The notes beneath the pieces are model-generated. The model made no database searches and was not told where the DNA came from. It saw only the letters and a list, made by a program, of their open reading frames with translations. 64,000 nt of DNA from Atherix ibis (Eukaryota; Arthropoda; Insecta; Diptera; Athericidae), in the NCBI GenBank assembly GCA_958298945.1, contig OY282610.1, forward strand, positions 40,369,667 through 40,433,666. The letters run 5' to 3'. The position numbers were made by a program, and so were the translations under genes. This document shows, piece after piece, positions 33,900-46,740 of this stretch; position 1 is the stretch's first letter, and each line of letters begins with the position of its first letter.

Positions 33900-35150
33900 A
33901 CAATTTTTTAAATTGTTTTTACAATTTTAATTAGGACAAAATGCATAATTTTAGTATTCATTTTTTTTTAGTACAAATTTCGTATATTTTTAATGCAAAA
34001 ATTCTTACATTAAGTAGTTTTTTTTTTTGGGCAAAACTCAAATCCAAATTGTTTAGTACAAAATATAATGTTTTTATATATTTTTAGTACAAAGTTAAAA
34101 AATTTTTTACTATTAATTGTTTTAGCACAAATTTTTATATTTTTCATATCAATTTTTTTAGCATAAAATTTCATATTTTGAAGAAAAGATTTTTTTTAGT
34201 ACCAACCACTTTTTTTTAGTACAAATGCATATATGTAGTATCGACTTTTTTATAATAGTACACATTTCATATTTTTATTATTAATTATTTACTGCTAAAT
34301 TTACATTCTGGGTGTAGAATTTTTTAGTATAAATAACATATTTTTAATGCAAAATTTTATATTTTTAGTGTCGATTCATTTACTATAAAATCAATAAAAC
34401 ATATATTATTGATTTTTTTTAAGTATCGCTTGTTTTAGTCAGAAAATTAATTTTTGAAGTAGTTTTTTTGTTGGGCAAAATTCAAATCCAAATTGTTACC
34501 AAATTTATATTATTAGTGATTATTTTTTACACTTCATATTTTTAGTACAACGTTAAAAATTTTTTTACTATTAAGTGTTTTAGCACAAATTTTTATATTT
34601 TTCATATCAATTTTTTTAGCCTTAAATTTCATATTTTAAAGAAAAGTTTTTTTAGTACCAACCATTTTTTTTTAGTACAAATGCATATATGTAGTATCGA
34701 TTATTTATAAAAGTACACATTTCACATTTTTATTATTAATTATTTACTGCTAAATTTACATTCTGAGTGTAGAATTTTTTAGTACAAATGACATATTTTT
34801 AATACAAAATTTCATATTTTTAGTGTCGATTCATTTACTACAAAATCAATAAAACATATATTATTGATTTTTTTTTAGTATCGCTTGTTTTAGTCAGAAA
34901 ATTCATTTTTTAAGTAGTTTTTTTGTTGGGCAACATTCAAATCCAAATTGTTACCAAATTTATATTTTTAGTGATTTTTTTTACACTTCATATTTTTAGT
35001 ACAAAGTTAAAATTTTTTTTATTATTAATTATTTTAGCACAAATTTTTATATTTTTCATATCAATTTTTTTAAGCATAAAATTCATATTTTTAAGAAAAG
35101 TTTTTTTAGTACCAACCACTTTTTTTTAGTGCAAATACATATATTTAGTA
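33900..35150. repeat. T-rich tandem repeat, ~450 bp unit
   Basis: Two and a half units: TAAGTAGTTTTTTT followed by GGGCAAAATTCAAATCC occurs at about 34011, 34457 and 34911 (steps 446 and 455). Inside each unit TTTTTAGTACAAA-like modules recur every 35-50 bases. No coding content. Confidence 0.85.
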
Positions 35151-35689
35151 TCGAGGGTCCTTTCCATAAAAGCTTTGTATACTATTCGTTTTCTGAGCTT
35201 TGACTTTTATTTTGTTATATTTTGTTTGATAAAACAAATTTTCATTTTCAAAAAAAATTCTCATCGGCTATTTTAAAGAAAGGATTTTTTTACTGGTAAA
35301 TCAAAGTATCTGTTTTTCCAAAACAAAAAGGACCTCTTTTAAGATATTTAAAAAAAAAATATGCTAGTTTTTCTGAAAATGAACTATTTTATTTTTAAAA
35401 CTTTAACTGGATTTTTGTTCTTTTGAAAAAAAAAGCCTTGTTTTACATACTTAAAAGACTGTTAAATTTTTTGTTAAATGTTTTTTTATATTTTTCTCTT
35501 TTTCTCTTTAAAATAAATATAATTTTTCTCTTTTACTTAAAGGTCTTCCTCCTATTTAATATTTAAATATTAGTTTTTTTTTTTTTTAGAAGAAGGTAGA
35601 GGCAATTTTTTTTTGGAGAAAAACCTTGTTTTTTTACAAAAGCTTTGCTTATTATTTTGAAAGGGGATTCTTTTTTTTGCTTATATTAA
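35151..35689. other. T-rich spacer
   Basis: Pyrimidine-rich, no gene. The left edge (TATCGAGGGTCCTTTCCATA) resembles a mariner terminus of the 29764 family, but no matching end was found. Confidence 0.35.
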
Positions 35690-36240
35690 GCCTCAGTATT
35701 TTATTAAATCACGCGACCAGTGACATTTTAGTCTTCAATAATAATTTTTAGCAAAATAAGTGTAGGGTAGTTCTTGAATAAGGGTATTAGTATGATAGGA
35801 ACTTTTTGCAATAAGAAAAAGCCACATAAAAAAATGAGCTTTCAAAATTACGATGAATAATATTATTTCAAACATAAAAGAGAAGCATCGACAATTGTAC
35901 GGAGTATTTTTGATAAAAGGGATTGGATTCGACGGGAATTGGAAAGCTTAGTAGGACCCCAGAGTTCTAGTCCGTAAGTCCATATTGATTTCAGTATATG
36001 TTCTAATCCGTAAGTCCATATTGGTATAAAAGTACTAGTCCGTAAGTCCATATTGGTATAAAAGTACTTTGCTATCTATTTTAATTTGAGAATGTTTGTC
36101 TAGACGTCGAAGTAGTTGCAGGTATCGTCTTTGTATTTCCCATCTTTTAAGTCTTGTATGTGCGTTACATCTCACGCGTTTGTCTAAATTCAGTTCCAGG
36201 TATACGAACTTTGGTGTGTTGTAGTATGGCACTACCATTA
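35690..36240 (-). mobile_element. Jockey-like LINE RT C-terminal fragment
   Basis: The minus strand from 36238 reads VYLELNLDKRVRCNAHTRLK then RRYLQLLRRLDKHSQIKIDS and KVLLYQYGLTD, followed (36051-35863) by IWTYGLEHILKSIWTYGLEL, WGPTKLSNSRRIQSLLSKIL and RTIVDAS. This is the conserved end of the Jockey reverse transcriptase (YLGLxLDKRLTW, LLYK...WTYGIELWG, IQxxQSKxLR). The WTYGLE part is present two to three times because of a short tandem duplication at 35971-36070. The part down to 35690 is decayed sequence shared with 14280-14530. Confidence 0.8.
35971..36070. repeat. Triplicated 32-36 bp segment inside Jockey
   Basis: TCCGTAAGTCCATATTG starts at 35971, 36007 and 36039. The last two copies also share GTATAAAAGTACT. 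The repeat covers the WTYG motif of the LINE. Confidence 0.9.
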
Positions 36241-38017
36241 AGGTATATAGGAAGACATGATTGATGGCGAAGAGTAAAAGTTACGTAACCAGTTCTGGAG
36301 AGTAAAAAGAGTTTTCTCCTGCATTTTGATCAAAAAAAATCTCATCTATCTTTGAAATATTTTTTTTATTTTCCTTTTTGAAAAAAAAACCTCCTTAATT
36401 ATTCTAAAGAAGAGCTTCTCTTATTTTATGTTTATTAAAATGCTCTATTTTTCTTTTTCTCTTCGAAATAATTTATTCATTTCTAAAAAAGAGCCTCTTG
36501 GAATTCTTAAAATAAGTTTCCTTTTTTTTAAAAAAAAAAAAACAAAAATTTCTTTTCTGTTCCAAACAAGGTTTATAATTTCTAAAAAAGATTCTTTTTT
36601 TTTTTGTTTTTTGAAGAACCAAATTGGATTTTTATCTTTTTTTGGCGAAAATGTCTCCATTTAAAAAGGCTCGTTTTCATTTTTGACAAAAACTTCTGAT
36701 CCCCTTTAGGACAAATAATCCTTTTCTATTGAGAATGAAAGCTTCTTTTCCTATTATAACAGGGATGAAAATATAGAAATTTGTAAAAGTCTCTCAATAA
36801 AGGAATATAAAGAAATGGATAAAAATTATGTAAATTTATAGTTAAATTTGGAAATATTCGTAAAAGATCTAAACTAATCGAAAGCAACAAAACCATATGA
36901 ACATTAAAAGGCATATTTACTCACTACTATACAAATTTGTACAATTCTACACTTTCAGTCTTGAAAATGTTGAAACTTTTCCCATGAAATGACGGTTCAT
37001 ATGAGTACATATTAAAAATTACCCACTTAACCGCTATTGAACATAATATAATAATATTAAAAGTTTCTATCAAATACTTGCTTCTATAGAGTGTACGAAA
37101 ATGAGCACCATCCATAGTATTGTATATGCAACAGCGAATATGCTTGAATGCCACAAAGTCAGTTGGAATAGATTTTGTAGTAAAATCTCCTGGCTGTCGG
37201 TACGCGTACGTGATTGGATTGTAAGATGTTCACAATTTGAGCGTTCGAGAATTTTCATTTAATCATGCAAAGCCTGATGAAAAGTTTATAGTCATAACTT
37301 TTAGATAGTAGGTATTTTAATACTCATGTACACATAGATTACCAACCAAAAAAAAAAAAAAACTTTTATTATTAGCTTCGTAAGAAATTTTCAAAATCCA
37401 TAAGACGACGAATATCACTAATCAAACTATGACTTCTGCTATTAAAATAAACTAGTTTCATTGATACAGTATAAAAATGTTTTTCTATTTGGATCTTTAG
37501 TATTATATCATTTAAAAGTATAACTATTTAATTAAGAGTTTATACTTGCATAATGAAAGAGATGAGAAATGAAAGTTTTCCACTGACTTATACATTGCAA
37601 AGACCAAAAAACAAATTAGAAAATGTATGATAAATCTTAGAATATATTTATAATCCTGTCTATATGTTTCGTATTTAGAGAATGTACACTTTTGTATTAA
37701 ATTAAGTAGTCGTAAAATATAGTCAATTAATCAGTAGACATTGGTAATTGGGTATAATGTCGAGAAGAAAACTTTTTTAATTTTCTCAGCTCTGGCAACC
37801 TTTTATTGAGTCAATATTTATCCAAAGATAATATTAATAGTTTCTACAGTTTAAGTGTAACTAGTTAATACTGTGCCATATATTTTTTTATAGTATTTAA
37901 TCAATAACCTATACTTGAAGAGGTTGAAGCCAAAAGGAAAACTGAATCGATTACCGTAACTGGGCTGAGATATCCACTGGCATTTTTTTTTAAATTTATA
38001 TCTAATAGTATTTAGTA
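36241..38017. other. AT-rich spacer
   Basis: 36300-36720 is a T-rich, degenerate repeat-like stretch with modules like TTTCTAAAAAAGA. The rest has no recognisable gene; small open frames at 36927-37258 show no motif. Confidence 0.4.
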
Positions 38018-39296
38018 TCCACAGCTTAAATCCGCTGTTTTTTTTAATCAAAAAAAATATATGTTTTTTTCATAGAAAGCAAAAACAAATGTATTCAAAG
38101 TACTTGCCCTCACAAGGTACACATTTTACACATCTCTCGGGCAATTTATGGATACCACGCTAAAAAAAATCCGTCTCTTTCGAGACAAACCACTCGTCGA
38201 GCCATTTTCGGACGTCTTCGTAAGAATCGAAGTGCTGCTCAGTGAGCGCGTGGCCCATCGAAGAAAACAGGTGGTAGTCGGAAGGGGCCAGGGCTGGTGA
38301 ATAAGTGGAGTGGGGTAGCACCTCCCATTTGAGTGTCTGCAAGTAGTTTCGGACCATTTTTGACGTGTGCGATGGTGCGTTGTCGTGGAGCAAAATCAGC
38401 TTGTCATGTCTTTGTTGATAATCCGTCCTTTCTTCACGCAGAGCATAGTGCAATTTGATCAGTTGTTGATGGTAGCGGTGGGCATTGACAGTTTTACCAG
38501 GTTTCAACATCTCATAGTAGATGATACCCTGCTGATCCCACCAAACGCACAGCATCGTTGGCCGTCCGAAGCGATTTGGTCTTGGGGAAGATATTGATGG
38601 TTGGCCGGGATCAACGCACGAGTTCTTGCATTTAGGATTCTCCAAATATATCCACTTTTCTTCATCGCCTGTCACAATCCGATGCAGGAACGACTTTCTT
38701 TTTTGTCTGGCGAGCAAGACTTCGCATGTGTTTTGACGTCGCTCCATCTGCCTATTGTTCAATTCATGCGACACCCATTTTCCGATATTTTCAATTTTCT
38801 CCATGGCACGCAGATGCATGGAAATGGCTGGTTTAGTAACACCCAAATTTTCCGCGAGCATTTTTTGCAATTGGGTATCGTCTTCGTCCAAAAGGGCCTA
38901 CAATTGATGGTCCTCAACCTTCCTATGCCGATTTTCACGCTTCTTGTCCCACAAGTCAAAATTTCCGTCTTTGTACCAACGAAACCAATCTCTGCATATT
39001 GTTTCCGATAAAGCAATGTTACCATAAGCCTCCATAAGCATACGATGCGATTCGGTAGCCGATTTCTTTAAATTAAAGCAGAAAAGCAGAGCTTCCCGCA
39101 TATGCTCTTTTTCTGGCACAAAACTAGACATGATTACCAAAGGAAAAATGTATGTTGTTGTACGAAATTGCTGACAATGTGCACTGATTTATATTGACAG
39201 ATGTCAAACTGAAAAAAAAAGTATGGCGTGCCCGTGGTAGCTTAATACGCTCACTCATACCATCGGATTTAAGCTTATACACCTGGTATTAAAATT
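38018..39296 (-). mobile_element. Mos1-like (mauritiana subfamily) mariner, nearly intact
   Basis: TA-flanked, about 1279 bp. The right end, read inward on the minus strand, is CCAGGTGTATAAGCTTAAAT then CCG, very like the known Mos1 terminus beginning CCAGGTGTACAAG. The left end is TCCACAGCTTAAATCCG and has lost about six bases. The transposase ORF occupies 39131-38160 with conserved start and end. It is the least damaged element in the window. Confidence 0.9.
38074..39131 (-). pseudogene. Mos1-like transposase with two in-frame stops
   Basis: The start ATG at 39131 gives MSSFVPEKEHMREALLFCFN, the usual start of mauritiana-type transposases. The HTH part runs to KVEDHQL, where a TAG (about 38897) interrupts; ALLDEDDTQLQKMLAENLG then continues in frame. 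Further on: WVSHELNNRQMERRQNTCE, the first catalytic Asp as GDEEKW (one extra Glu), RPTMLCVWWDQQGI, the second Asp in LLHDNAPSH and the third in LAPSDYHLF. The Asp of YSPD is Ala here. A TAG at 38160-38162 follows ETDFF, with RGIHKLPERCVKCV still readable beyond it. The length and order match the ~345-residue family. Catalytic residues are present, but two stops prevent a full protein unless read through. Confidence 0.92.
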
Positions 39297-40377
39297 ATAA
39301 AATAAATAAGCTAATATATTTATTTACAAAAATTTGTAAGCGCGATAAAACAAAACAACAAAAAAAAACATTTTGGTAGTCGAAAGCTATTTAGTTTTTA
39401 ACATAATTTTCTTATAAGAAAAACGTTTTAAAACTGGCATTACTGCGAGCGATCTCACAATACTGCAAACTTTCCATTATAAACTTTTCCATTTCAAAGT
39501 ATAAATAGAAATCTTCTGAAGAAACTGTGTAACCCTATAGTGCCTGATAGCTGAAAATAAGAAGCAACGATGCATTTTCAAATTTTGTGCTAAACTTTGT
39601 GAGCTTACGGTTTTAACCTACAAAATATTGCAACGTCTTCATTGGGAATATTGTTTATAAAAAGCATAAGTTTTTCAGTGTCATACGTAATTTTTAGAGG
39701 TCTGAGAAATAGTGAAAGAAGGAAATCGCTCAGGCAAGAAAATAGACTCCTCAAAGTCCTTAAAGGGCTCAGAAAAAAATACCCATCCACCAACGAGTAT
39801 TTTTTTTTTGCTAAACAGGATTTTTCTAGTTTTTCAGTCCCATTTTTTAGCTGATCTAAGTCCGCACAACTTTTTATTTGTTTACCAAGATCAAAAAACA
39901 CTTCGAAGGAAAAAATAAAGTCACAAATACACACTAAACAAGAATTTAAAAAAAAAATCTATTAAAACACTTTAAAAAATAATAATTAAATTGCTGCATG
40001 GCATTATGAATTTTTATCAAAAACTATTTCATGAACGATAGATGGCGTTTTATAAGAGTTCTCATCACTTATCGGTGAGTACTGTTGTAAGGTTTGTTTT
40101 CCATTTCTTATAATTCGCTTGAGTGATCGTCAAAATTGCGTTTTTACTAAATGTTAACAGTTTAAAAAATTTCAAAAGTAAACACCAAACAAACCGTCTT
40201 AGGTCAAACTGTTGAAATGAGTTTCTTTAATGCCTTCCAGTTTAAAAATGGAGTAATTCAACAGCCTATTGCTTTGACATTTCAATTGACAGAGCTGTCA
40301 TTCTTATATGTTTATGTTTTGCTATAACCACGTAAATAAGCAAAAAAATTTCGTATCTATAATGAAAAGTAATCACA
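39297..40377. other. AT-rich spacer
   Basis: No recognised gene. Overlapping open frames at 39605-39934 on both strands have no motif. Confidence 0.4.
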
Positions 40378-40885
40378 ACAAATCCAAGAGCTTTCTTTGC
40401 ATTTAGAAAAACTTACTATTTAGTGTGGATTTTGTTTGGGTGGCATCATTGGGCCCATACTGCGTTCGTAATGAGGCTGGCGCAAATGAAACTGTCCATC
40501 TTAAGAGTATCGAGCAATGATAACAGAGTTTTTTTTGACCCTAAGAGAAAGAAGGCGATTTGGAAAATAATTGGTTTATACAGCACCGTGCAATTTGCAA
40601 TACAGCAGTTGAAAGAAGCCATTTATTGCAGATAAAGTTGCAACGTCACAGTATTATGAGAAATGCTCGACGTTTTTGTATGATTTAACGTCCTTAGACT
40701 TTTTTCTATGAAGATATGTTATGGTCTATGCTAATAAATCGACAACATTTTTCGAGCTGGACAAGAACATCATACAAGCCATCAGTGACATTCTGCTCGA
40801 TTTATGCGGAAGAATCATCCAAAATTGGACCTCTTGCATCATCTTCTGTAAACAAAAACTAGTCTATGAAATTTTTATTCACTGA
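40378..40885 (+). mobile_element. DD41D-type mariner-like transposase C-terminal remnant
   Basis: Plus-strand pieces are ELSLHLEKLTI*CGFCLGGI + IGP (about 40388-40455), NEAGANETVHLKSIEQ, WFIQHRAICNTAVERSHLL (the second Asp region, Asp lost), YDLTSLDFFL and VYANKSTTFFELDKNIIQAI + SDI, ending IIQNWTSCIIFCKQK and a TGA at 40883. The order and motifs (VTVWCGFxxGGIIGP, DGATCHTA, LTPLDYFLWGYVK) match the relics at 48851-49790 and 57970-58957. Many frameshifts. Confidence 0.65.
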
Positions 40886-43800
40886 AAAATAAATTATACA
40901 TTTTTTTTTTAAAAAAATATACTTAACTAGTACTTAAAATTTGAAAAAAAAATGAACTTAAAATTAGTCCTTATATAAATTTAAATGATAAATAAAAATT
41001 AGCCTATTATAAATGCATGAAAAGTCATCGACAATTTTAATTTAAGTCAATTTTTTCTGAGACTGATGACTATTGAAAATAATGTACGTGCACAATTTTA
41101 TTTTTATTTTATCCTGCACCCACGCTGAATATGCACATCAAAGAGAATTGCAACATTTAAGGCCGCCGAGTACTATTTAAAAAAAAATATTCTTAAAGGA
41201 TACACGATCCTATAGATATGAAAAAAAATATAGTAATTCATACGTGCTTATGAGTATTATAAAATCCTACTAGTTCATATAGACACAAATCTGGTCTCCA
41301 CCAAGAGTTATATTTAGCTTTTAGTCAAAGTTGTGTCTATAATACTTGTCATTGGCTTATGTTCGTGTGCTCACTCATAGATGGGGATGAGAAAAGTTTT
41401 GCAAAAATCTTTTTGCAGCAGAAGATATGTACAGCCAATCAGTGATGCATCCACGAAATAATAACTGTATGAATCCTTTCTCAACATAGTATATAGGCAC
41501 ATATGTGATTTCACATAAAAATGACAAATCTGAAATTTAAAAATTATCTAAAATTTGTTAAATAAACTGTATTCAATGTAATTTATTATAATTTTTTAAA
41601 AAGGATTCAATTGCATAAGTTAAATTACTATACTTTAATAGTTTATATGGAAAAAATGGACAAAATAATCTATTTTTTATATTAGTTTTAATTCAATTTT
41701 TTAAAGGCACTTTTATCTTGTTGAATAAATTTTTTTAAATAACGATTATCGGGAGTTCAAGAGACAAATTAAAAAGAAGGCTTTTAAAATTCGAATTTAT
41801 TTTATTATAAAATAAATTTTTAATTCGGTAAATTGAGACAATTTGATTTTTTTTGAATTGATATGAAATCGTTTAATTGTTGTGGTAATTCTTTGGATAT
41901 TCCCATTTAAATGGTGAGATGGAAAAAATAGATTTGAAAAGCGGGTAAAAAAGTTGTCTGATCGGATTACTAATTTATTAGCTTTACATGTAAATCTTGC
42001 TATATATCTGCTATAACACGTTCCATGTGCTTTTTTTTTTTGGAAATCGATTTTTTTTTCGAAGTCGAGACATGTGCCTTTGCTTAGCGCATGATCAAGC
42101 CGCTTCAGCTGTTCTACTGCTTATTTTACGTGCAGTGTTATGGTCCAGTGCCGTGCTTCGTCCAGTAGGAGGGGCGGCCATTATGACTTTTTCGGGTGGT
42201 TGTCTTTGACCAACACGGGTGTTTATCTACGGTTTGTTCTTTTTTTCTCATGGTATTTTTTTTTGTTAAGAAAATTATAACGCGATAAGAAAATTAAAGA
42301 AGAATGAAAAAAGGGGGGTTGGATGGTATCCAGCACGCTAACGATTATGCTACCAAACCGGCAAATTGTTTTTGGTTTATCATCATACATGAACGACCTT
42401 ACACATACCTATAAAAAAAAATTGTTAACGATCCTGGAGTATCTTCCACAATGTTGAAACGTGATTAAGAAGTTTTCAATAAGTCGTATCTTCAATACGA
42501 TAGTTTAAACGAAATGTATAGGCAGTAAAGCCAAACGTAACAAGTGCTCAAGGTCCATTTCGGTAAAAATAAGATGTATCCAGTATCTTCCTCCTTTCAA
42601 AAGATACAATTTTACTTTTAAACAAGACCATTGAGTTAAAAAGGAGCATCATCACAAATGCAATAAGATCCTCTGGATTCATGGGATCCTCTTTTAACAT
42701 TTTCAAAGTCTAATTGTCGATCCTACGATGCATATACCGATCTCGCAGCTTGAATCTCTATACCAACTGGATCTTTGAGGAAAATTTTCACATAGTGGCC
42801 AAATTGCTGCAAACGGTGCCTAATCGGTTAATTTGAATCTTTATCTATCCTTTCACTTATAGTGAATATTGTCTCTTCAGTTTATTGAGATCTTTGACAG
42901 GTTAATAGCTTAGCATAGTAGAGAGTATGTGTTGTACAAAATTTATCAATAATATAACAAGTGACAAGCTCAGATAGACAATTATGTTGACCAAAGAAAG
43001 TCACGTCAATTTTAATTACGTTTCGCGAATAAAAACTTTGACAGATGACAGCTGTTTTGACATTGGAAATCTCAAAAATTATATTCATTCGAAATAAGAT
43101 CCAAAAATAAAGATTAAAAAAAAAGGATTTAAGAGTAAATATTTTCAGAAGCAATCTTTCTTGACAAACTATCTGTAATAACTAAAATTATTTTTATAAT
43201 TCAATAACTATTTTGAAATTGACTACAAAAACAAATTTTTTGATATGCGTCCAAATTTTCTACTTGCTTTTTATAGTTCAGTGCAGTTAATTATTTTTAG
43301 AAACTTTTTTAAAAAAATACAAAATTTTCTGATTTTTAACTCCATCTTTTGGAATTTTTTGAAAACAAATAATTTTTAAATGGTATTAAAATATCTTAAA
43401 AATAATTTTTGATTTTCGCCAATCAGCAATGACCTGGAAAGGTGGATTCACCTGAAAAACGAAATCGGGAAAAAGCTGTTGAGCCATATTCTGGCAGTTA
43501 TTCAACAGTTTATAGGGTGTTAAATATAGTTTCTAATATATAGCAAATATTGATATTCATTTAAATTCTTAGCTTTATTTAATATCTTACTAAGAGGTGT
43601 ATTTATAATATGACTGAAAAATACTCTAAATTATTTACTCTCAATGTTGAGGTCCTCTTTAATCTTATTTGGATACCATCCAAAATAATTTTTTATTGGG
43701 TCTTTTGATAGCTTGTCTTCGAAGAAAATTTTGTGACTAAAAATAAAATGCAACTTTGGTCAGAAGCCCTATAGTGATAAAGAAAAAAGTATCGAAAAAT

Positions 43801-44439
43801 TAACTATCTTTAAGCTAATGTCCAGTATAATCTGATTGTCTTTATCAAATATTTTCTTTAAATTTCTCTTCAATCTATTAAATTAAACTTGAATTTAACC
43901 TATTTTAGAAGAGACAAATTTAATTATAAGTTTATGAGGAACAATTTCTTTTCGAAGGTTAAGAATTTTAAAAAGTTTTCAGTTTAAGAAATATTTTCGT
44001 TCCCAGTTTAATGTTTCCTAGTATAAAAAAAATGAAATTCCTAAATTATAAATAATATATTTTTATAATAAATTTTATGATAGTTAAAACTTTTTAGCTT
44101 ATGAAACTTTGACTGAATGTCAGAAAGGAAACTTTTTGAAAAAATGTGATAATTTCAATCTGAGAAGAGAAAATTTATAATTTACTTAAAAAAAATTCTC
44201 AAAAATTAATAAAAAATGTTCAATAATCATCATTTTAAGTTGGCATAATTTTCTTTCCGGAAAATAAAAAAGTTTTGCCAAGAGTAATGACAATCATTCC
44301 TTAAAAACTTGATAACACTTTCTTTTTTTTATTAAAAAATTCTTTTATTTTTAAAATTACTATTTATTGAACTTGACTTAAAAATATAAAAATTAAACAT
44401 AATTTTTTTTTTATAAGAAATAATGTGAAAATTTTGTTC
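40886..44439. other. AT-rich stretch without recognisable genes
   Basis: 3.5 kb. A slightly GC-richer segment at 42060-42240 (plus-strand frame 41997-42209, no motif) and another at 42540-42840 stand out but carry nothing I can name. GACAGCTGTTTTGACATT near 43050 is a common arthropod transposon-end word. Confidence 0.4.
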
Positions 44440-46740
44440 TAGAATTGAATTAATTTTCCATTAACAATTGATCTTATCTTTTCGTTAAAAATATTATGAA
44501 AATTATTCATGAAAATGTAAATAAATTAGCATAAAAATATTATTTGATTACGTTAATTTATAGTAAAAATTGTTCATTTTCTTCTTTCGTTAAAAATTCA
44601 ATTCCATTTTTTTCGACCTTATAACCTTTCGTTTAATATTTTATTCAAGAAACTTAATTAAAATGAAATATATTTTCCATTTTTTGCTTAAAATTTAGTT
44701 TAATTTTTTTCGTTAACAATTTATCTCATCTCTTCAATGGAAATATTATTAAAAAAAGGCTTACTTTCATGCGATTATTGTTAAACATTTGATCCTTATT
44801 TCTCGTTTAAAATTTTGTTACCAATTTTACGCGAACTTTTTTGTTACCTATTTGACCCGATATTTTCGTTAAAAATTGTCTTCCTTCTTTACTTATTATA
44901 TTTTGAATTTGCACTAAAATATATATAAATATTAATTTAATATTATATGTTTTAATTAATTAAGTTAATTTTTAGTAAAAGAAAAATGCATTTCGTTCAA
45001 AATTTCAGCCAATTTTTTTGTTCAAAATTTAATTCCATCTTTTTCGTTAACATCTTCATTTCATCTTTCTGTTAAAAATATTATTAAAAAGTGACTTTAA
45101 ATTAAAAAAATACATAATATTTTTTATATCAATTAAATTATTTTTTAAGTCGAAAAAAATTCTTTTTGCCAAAAATTTGAGACCATTTTTTTGTTAAAAA
45201 TTTAGTGCTACATTTTTCATTGAAAATTTGATGTCAACTTTTCGTTAAATATATTTTCCAAAAAAAAAACTATAAATTATAGTATTAATATAATTTGCTT
45301 CTTTAAACTAATCAATATTTTTTTATTTGGAAAAGAAAGTATTGTGTTGAAAAATGTATCCAAGTTTTTCGTTAAAAATTGAATCACATTTTTTAGACCT
45401 CATCTTTTCGAGGAAAATTTTATTCAAAAACCAAATATATAATTAACACATAACTATATTTTTTTAAATTATTAAAATTCAACTTTAGGAAAAAGAAAGA
45501 AAAGAATGTACTTATTAAAAATTTAATCCTTCTTTCTCGTTTAAAATTTTTTGACAGTTTTTCGTTACCAATTTGTCCCGATCTTTTCGTTAAAAATTTT
45601 CTTCCATCTTTAGTTACTATATTTTAAAATTACACTAAAATATATATGATGTTTGCTTTGAACATGATATTTTTTAAATTAATTAAGTTAATTTTTAGTA
45701 AAAAAATTCATTTTGTTGAATATTTCAGCCAAGTTTTTCGTTAAAAATTTAATTCCATCTTTTTCGTTAACAATTGGATCTCATCTTTTTGTTAAAAATA
45801 TTATTGAAAGGAGACTTTAAATTAAAAAAATACATTTTTTTTTTTATATCAACTAAGTTATTTTTTTAATTTGAAAAAAATGCTTTTTGCCAACAATTTG
45901 AGACCATTTTTTTGTTAAATTTTTAGTGTTACATTTTTCATTGAAAATTTGATCTTCACTTTTCGTTAAATATATTTTTCTAAAAAAAACTATAAATTTT
46001 AATAATAATATCAGTTGTTTCTTTAAAAAAATCAATTTTTTTTTAAGAAGAAAATGTTTTATTAGAAAATGTATCCAAGTTTTTCGTTAAAAATTAAATC
46101 CCATTTTTTATACCTCATGCTTTCGATAAAATTTTGTTCAAAAACCAAATATCAACTTACACATAACTGTATTTTTTTTAAATTATTAAGATTAACTTTA
46201 GAAAAAAGGAAACCAAGAATGTACTTATTAATAATTTGATCCTTTTAAAATTTCTTCACAGTTTTTCGTCACCAATTTGTCCTAATCTTTTCGTTAAAAA
46301 TTGTCTCCATTTTTTACTTATTATATTTTGAATTCGCACTAAAATAAATACAAATTTTTATTTAATTCCATTATTTTTTAAAAATATATAAGTTAATTTT
46401 TAATAAAAAAATGCATTTTGTTCAAAATTTTAGTCAATTTTTTCGTTAAAATTTTTAATTCCACTTTTTTCATTGACAATTTGATCTCAGCTTTCTGTTT
46501 GTTCAAAGGCATTTTGTTCAAAAAACATTTTGTTCAAAGACATTCAAATATAAAAACTATTTTTTTAAATCACTTAAGGTAAATTTTTAATAAAAAATTG
46601 TACTCTCTAAAAAATTTGATTCTATTTTCTTGATCAAATAAAACTTTACATTTTCGTTAAACATTTAAACGCAGTTTTCCGTTAACAATTTGATCCCGTC
46701 TTTTCGCCAGAAAATTTGCATTTCTTTTTACTTATTACAT
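44440..46740. repeat. ~715 bp tandem repeat of TTTTCGTTAAAAATT modules
   Basis: Modules like TTTTTCGTTAAAAATTTAAT and TCCATCTTTTTCG recur every 40-60 bases. Larger units are seen from the anchor TTACTTATTATATTTT + GCACTAAAATA at about 44891, 45611 and 46316 (steps about 720 and 705). About three units; a related scrap lies at 53430-53500. No coding content. Confidence 0.8.

Noticed and set aside
35151..35175. Mariner terminal repeat (CGAGGGTCCTT)
   Set aside because: No partner end or transposase sequence within the expected distance.
38367..39011. Plus-strand open frames over the Mos1-like mariner
   Set aside because: Antisense shadows of the transposase gene.
39225..39300. tRNA-like segment (GTGGTAGCTTAATACGCTCACT)
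   Set aside because: It overlaps the terminal sequence of the Mos1-like mariner and has no convincing box B or cloverleaf.
42320..42365. tRNA-like segment on the minus strand (GGTTTGGTAGCATAATCG)
   Set aside because: Only a weak box A; no box B or acceptor stem found.
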